Assembly: GCA_027015275.1 (NCBI GenBank)
Contig: JALWCU010000184.1
Location: forward strand, 1-38,831
Source of the DNA: Bacteroidales bacterium
Lineage (GTDB): Bacteria; Bacteroidota; Bacteroidia; Bacteroidales; S143-33
Reading direction: 5' to 3'
Length of the DNA: 38,831 bases
Made by a program: the position numbers and the translations under genes
Notes under the pieces: model-generated
The model's input: the letters and a program-made list of their open reading frames with translations, nothing else
Databases searched by the model: none
Told to the model about the DNA's origin: nothing
Part shown: in pieces, positions 38,490 through 38,831 of the stretch
Numbering within the stretch: the first letter of the stretch is position 1
How the letters are laid out: each line of letters begins with the position of its first letter

Positions 38490-38831
38490 TTATTTTATCT
38501 TTTTGAAAATCAATGTTGCATTATGTCCGCCAAAGCCAAATGTATTACTCAGGGCAACGTTAAGTTGTTTTTCTTTAGGTTCGTTTGGTGTGAGATCAAA
38601 CTTTGGATCAATGTCGGGATCAAGGTTAAACAAATTGATAGTAGGTGGCACAATATTATTCTGCAATGCGAGAACAGAAGCGACAGCCTCAGTAGCTCCC
38701 GCAGCACCCAGAAGATGCCCTGTCATAGATTTGGTTGAACTAATGCTCACCTTATAAGCCTGCTCGCCAAAAACTTTCTTGATAGCTATAAGCTCAGATA
38801 TATCTCCCAGTTTTGTTGAAGTTCCATGGAC
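38490..38831 (-). CDS. fabF: 3-oxoacyl-ACP synthase II, C-terminal part, truncated by window edge
   Basis: Frame stays open to base 38831 ([57 protein letters not shown]...[16 protein letters not shown]). Confidence 0.95.
   Translation of the reverse strand, partial: VHGTSTKLGDISELIAIKKVFGEQAYKVSISSTKSMTGHLLGAAGATEAVASVLALQNNIVPPTINLFNLDPDIDPKFDLTPNEPKEKQLNVALSNTFGFGGHNATLIFKKIK

Noticed and set aside
1-38831. CRISPR arrays, tRNA or rRNA genes, intact transposons or prophage
   Set aside because: No regularly spaced direct repeats, cloverleaf sequences, rRNA signatures, transposases or integrases were recognised on either strand.

Overview
Bacteroidota-like chromosomal window. The phylum is inferred from a T9SS type A sorting domain, TAnnTTTG-type promoter elements and gene content. 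About 30 coding regions are supported. Housekeeping genes include dapD, glyS, tdk, yidD, folC, mrp, accA, dnaB, pdxJ, rnc and a partial fabF. Several terminators between converging genes are clear. No rRNA, tRNA, CRISPR array or intact mobile element was recognised. Three accessory regions stand out. (1) 17.9-25.3 kb is a signalling cluster: two tandem paralogous seven-transmembrane sensors with C-terminal SpoIIE/PP2C-type domains, one of which looks like a catalytically dead pseudophosphatase, plus a DUF6973-like protein and a convergent soluble GAF/SpoIIE phosphatase. (2) 6.8-14.3 kb is a candidate lipid or steroid-like module: a TetR-MMPL-LolA-like-beta-barrel operon divergent from a steroid 5-alpha-reductase-family protein and an SDR, with a palindromic candidate operator. 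(3) 3.8-4.7 kb holds a stand-alone HrgA-like gene (HARE-HTH plus a PD-(D/E)XK-like motif), a candidate defence nuclease. There is also an apparent C-terminal gene remnant at about 27.94-28.10 kb. All family calls come from reading the sequence; no database search was run.
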